Source: Bacillota bacterium (GTDB lineage: Bacteria; Bacillota; Dethiobacteria; Dethiobacterales; Dethiobacteraceae). Taken from it: a DNA stretch of 8,248 nucleotides. The translations under genes were made by a program, and so were the position numbers. Under the pieces are notes generated by a model. The model searched no databases. It was not told the DNA's origin and worked only from the letters and a program-made list of their open reading frames with translations. Location of the stretch: positions 1 to 8,248 of the forward strand of contig QLUI01000064.1 in assembly GCA_018725345.1 (NCBI GenBank). The letters run 5' to 3'. Shown here piece after piece: positions 7,147-8,248 of the stretch (positions within the stretch are counted from its first letter, which is position 1; every line of letters starts with the position of its first letter).

Positions 7147-7151
7147 GGAGG
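7147..7151 (+). promoter_or_regulatory. Ribosome binding site of the YvlD-like gene
   Basis: GGAGG lies 8 bases before the ATG at 7160, fixing that start. The first G is also the last base of the right arm of a 6-bp inverted repeat (7123-7128 with 7142-7147). Confidence 0.75.
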
Positions 7152-7159
7152 CTTAGATT

Positions 7160-7504
7160 ATGAAGGGCTTTTTATTACGGTGGACTTTCAATGCGGCGGC
7201 GCTCTATTTTGCTGCGTATATTCTTGATGGTATCAATATCGACAGCTTTGCCGCCGCCTTAGTTGCTGCGTTAGTCTGGGGAATTGTTAATACAGTGATC
7301 CGACCTCTGATTAACTTAATCACCCTGCCTATTAATATTATGACACTGGGTCTATTTACTCTTGTAGTAAACGGGTTCTTGCTTTGGTTGGTGGCCGATG
7401 TGGTAAAAGGTTTTAGTATTGACAGTATTTGGGTAGGAATAGTTGGGGCATTGCTGTTGTCGATTATCAGTAGCGTTCTTAGTCTTCTGATTAAAGACAG
7501 ATAA
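7160..7504 (+). CDS. YvlD / phage_holin_4_2 family membrane protein
   Basis: This is a 114-residue, very hydrophobic protein with about four membrane helices (roughly 5-22, 30-47, 57-79 and 90-111). It has the family's most conserved stretch, VIRPLINLITLPINIMTLGL (46-65), where an Arg-Pro pair and a second proline break the helices, followed by N71. This pattern fits the family often labelled 'phage holin family protein' (Pfam Phage_holin_4_2; YvlD in Bacillus subtilis). Despite the name these are mostly chromosomal genes of unknown role, and nothing phage-like lies nearby. I therefore do not infer lysis activity. It sits in the cytoplasmic membrane. The start is supported by GGAGG at 8 bases. 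The gene ends in three consecutive in-frame stops, and the next gene starts 14 bases after the first of them, so the two are probably co-transcribed. Confidence 0.9.
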   Translation: MKGFLLRWTFNAAALYFAAYILDGINIDSFAAALVAALVWGIVNTVIRPLINLITLPINIMTLGLFTLVVNGFLLWLVADVVKGFSIDSIWVGIVGALLLSIISSVLSLLIKDR

Positions 7505-7510
7505 TAGTGA
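7502..7510 (+). other. Triple tandem stop TAA-TAG-TGA
   Basis: The YvlD-like gene ends with all three stop codons in succession and in frame. The last one overlaps the probable ribosome binding site (GAGG, 7509-7512) of the following GTG-started gene. Confidence 0.95.
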
Positions 7511-7518
7511 GGTAAAAA

Positions 7519-8248
7519 GTGGCAAGCAGTTTTAAAATTTTAGCGCTAGATCTTGATGATACTTTGCTGGGCGCAGATTTTCAGATATCGGCTGAAAATC
7601 GTCATGCTATTTGTCGTGCTGCAGCTAGCGGCGTGTTAGTCACGCTTGCCACGGGAAGAATGTTTAGTTCTGCTCTGCCATATGCAAAACAGTTGCAAAT
7701 TGATTTGCCACTCATTACATATCACGGTGCGTTGATTCGCACTGCTGTCGGTGAGGAAACTCTTTGCCACAGACCTATTCCGCTTGGATTGGCTAGGCAG
7801 GTGACGGCGATGGCGGCTGCTGGCAATTATCATCTTAACGCCTACATCAAAGATGAACTGTTTGTTGCGAAGGAAAACGAGTTTTCGAGGTACTATCAGC
7901 AACTGGCAAACGTGAAGGTTAATGCGGTAGGTGATTTGTCCGTTTTTCTGGAAACGGCTCCAACCAAACTAACTATCATTAGCAGTGAGTCTAGATTGGC
8001 TGAAATTAAAAGTGCACTGATTGAAAGCTACGGCAATGAGCTGGCGATTGTCATTTCACGACCAAATTTCCTGGAGATTACAGACCGTTTAGCCACAAAA
8101 GGGCAGGCGCTACGCTTTTTAGCAGAAATGCTAGATATTCCGCGAGAACAGGTGGCTGCCGTTGGTGACAGCTATAATGATTTGGACATGATTCTTTACG
8201 CTGGCTTTGGCGTGGCTGTAGCCAATGCGCGAGAAGAAGTAAAGTCAG
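7519..8248 (+). CDS. Cof-type HAD-IIB family hydrolase, 3' end outside window
   Basis: The reading frame starts with GTG at 7519, 6 bases after GAGG (7509-7512), and runs open to the window edge with 243 complete codons; no stop is seen. The four HAD phosphatase motifs are present: DLDDT (11-15) with nucleophile D11 and acid/base D13; T45 in LATGR; K194 in ATKGQ; and GDSYNDLDM (216-224) with the magnesium-binding D217 and D221. The cap domain lies between motifs II and III, as in the Cof/YidA-like IIB group. Members are cytoplasmic magnesium-dependent phosphatases acting on sugar phosphates, flavin precursors or other small phosphoesters. The substrate cannot be read from sequence. Family length is about 260-280 residues, so perhaps 20-35 are missing. 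No ATG start is available near the N-terminus, and the KILALDLDDTL segment sits at the usual distance from the GTG. Confidence 0.93.
   Translation, partial: MASSFKILALDLDDTLLGADFQISAENRHAICRAAASGVLVTLATGRMFSSALPYAKQLQIDLPLITYHGALIRTAVGEETLCHRPIPLGLARQVTAMAAAGNYHLNAYIKDELFVAKENEFSRYYQQLANVKVNAVGDLSVFLETAPTKLTIISSESRLAEIKSALIESYGNELAIVISRPNFLEITDRLATKGQALRFLAEMLDIPREQVAAVGDSYNDLDMILYAGFGVAVANAREEVKS

Noticed and set aside
7131..7147. CGAAC at 7133-7137 as half of a LexA box before the YvlD-like gene
   Set aside because: The second half-site (GTTCG) is absent at the required spacing.
7160..7504. Reading the 'phage holin family' protein as a sign of a prophage
   Set aside because: The family is mostly chromosomal and of unknown role, and no endolysin, integrase or other phage gene is near.
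7636..7902. Minus-strand open frame of 88 codons near the end of the window
   Set aside because: It is antisense to the HAD phosphatase, whose motifs are unmistakable.

Overview
The window is an ordinary, densely packed chromosomal stretch from a low-to-mid GC bacterium, most likely a member of the Firmicutes (Bacillota). The evidence is strong AGGAGG-type Shine-Dalgarno sites, UvrA and UvrB of the Bacillus type, and a YvlD-type membrane protein. The contiguous order uvrB-uvrA-uvrC would fit a Negativicute or Clostridium relative better than Bacillus, where uvrC lies elsewhere. That finer placement is from memory and is only a guess.

Layout, all on the + strand. Positions 1-246 hold no supported gene, but carry an extended -10 promoter (TGATATAAT, 187-195) and a strong ribosome binding site. 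Then come uvrB (247-2250), uvrA (about 2234-5071, overlapping the end of uvrB) and uvrC (about 5083-6954, starting 11 bases after uvrA). Together they encode the complete nucleotide excision repair incision machinery. UvrA2 (with UvrB) finds damage, UvrB is loaded and verifies it, and UvrC makes both the 3' and 5' cuts. The tight overlaps imply one transcript and coupled translation. All key catalytic and metal-binding residues are present in the three proteins.

A 205-base gap (6955-7159) follows, with no convincing terminator. It contains two weak open stretches, one on each strand, neither of which I can call a gene. Next is a 114-residue four-helix membrane protein of the YvlD/phage-holin-4-2 family (7160-7504), closed by the three different stop codons in a row. 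Fourteen bases further on, a GTG-started Cof-type HAD phosphatase (7519 to the window edge) runs off the end with 243 codons visible. The last two genes probably form a second small transcription unit or a continuation of the first.

I found no mobile element, CRISPR array, RNA gene or undescribed multi-gene system. The findings are small-scale points: start-codon arrangement, the uvrBAC clustering without a recognisable LexA box, an atypical second helix-hairpin-helix in UvrC, a four-cysteine zinc site in UvrA, a possible gene relic on the minus strand, and a triple stop.
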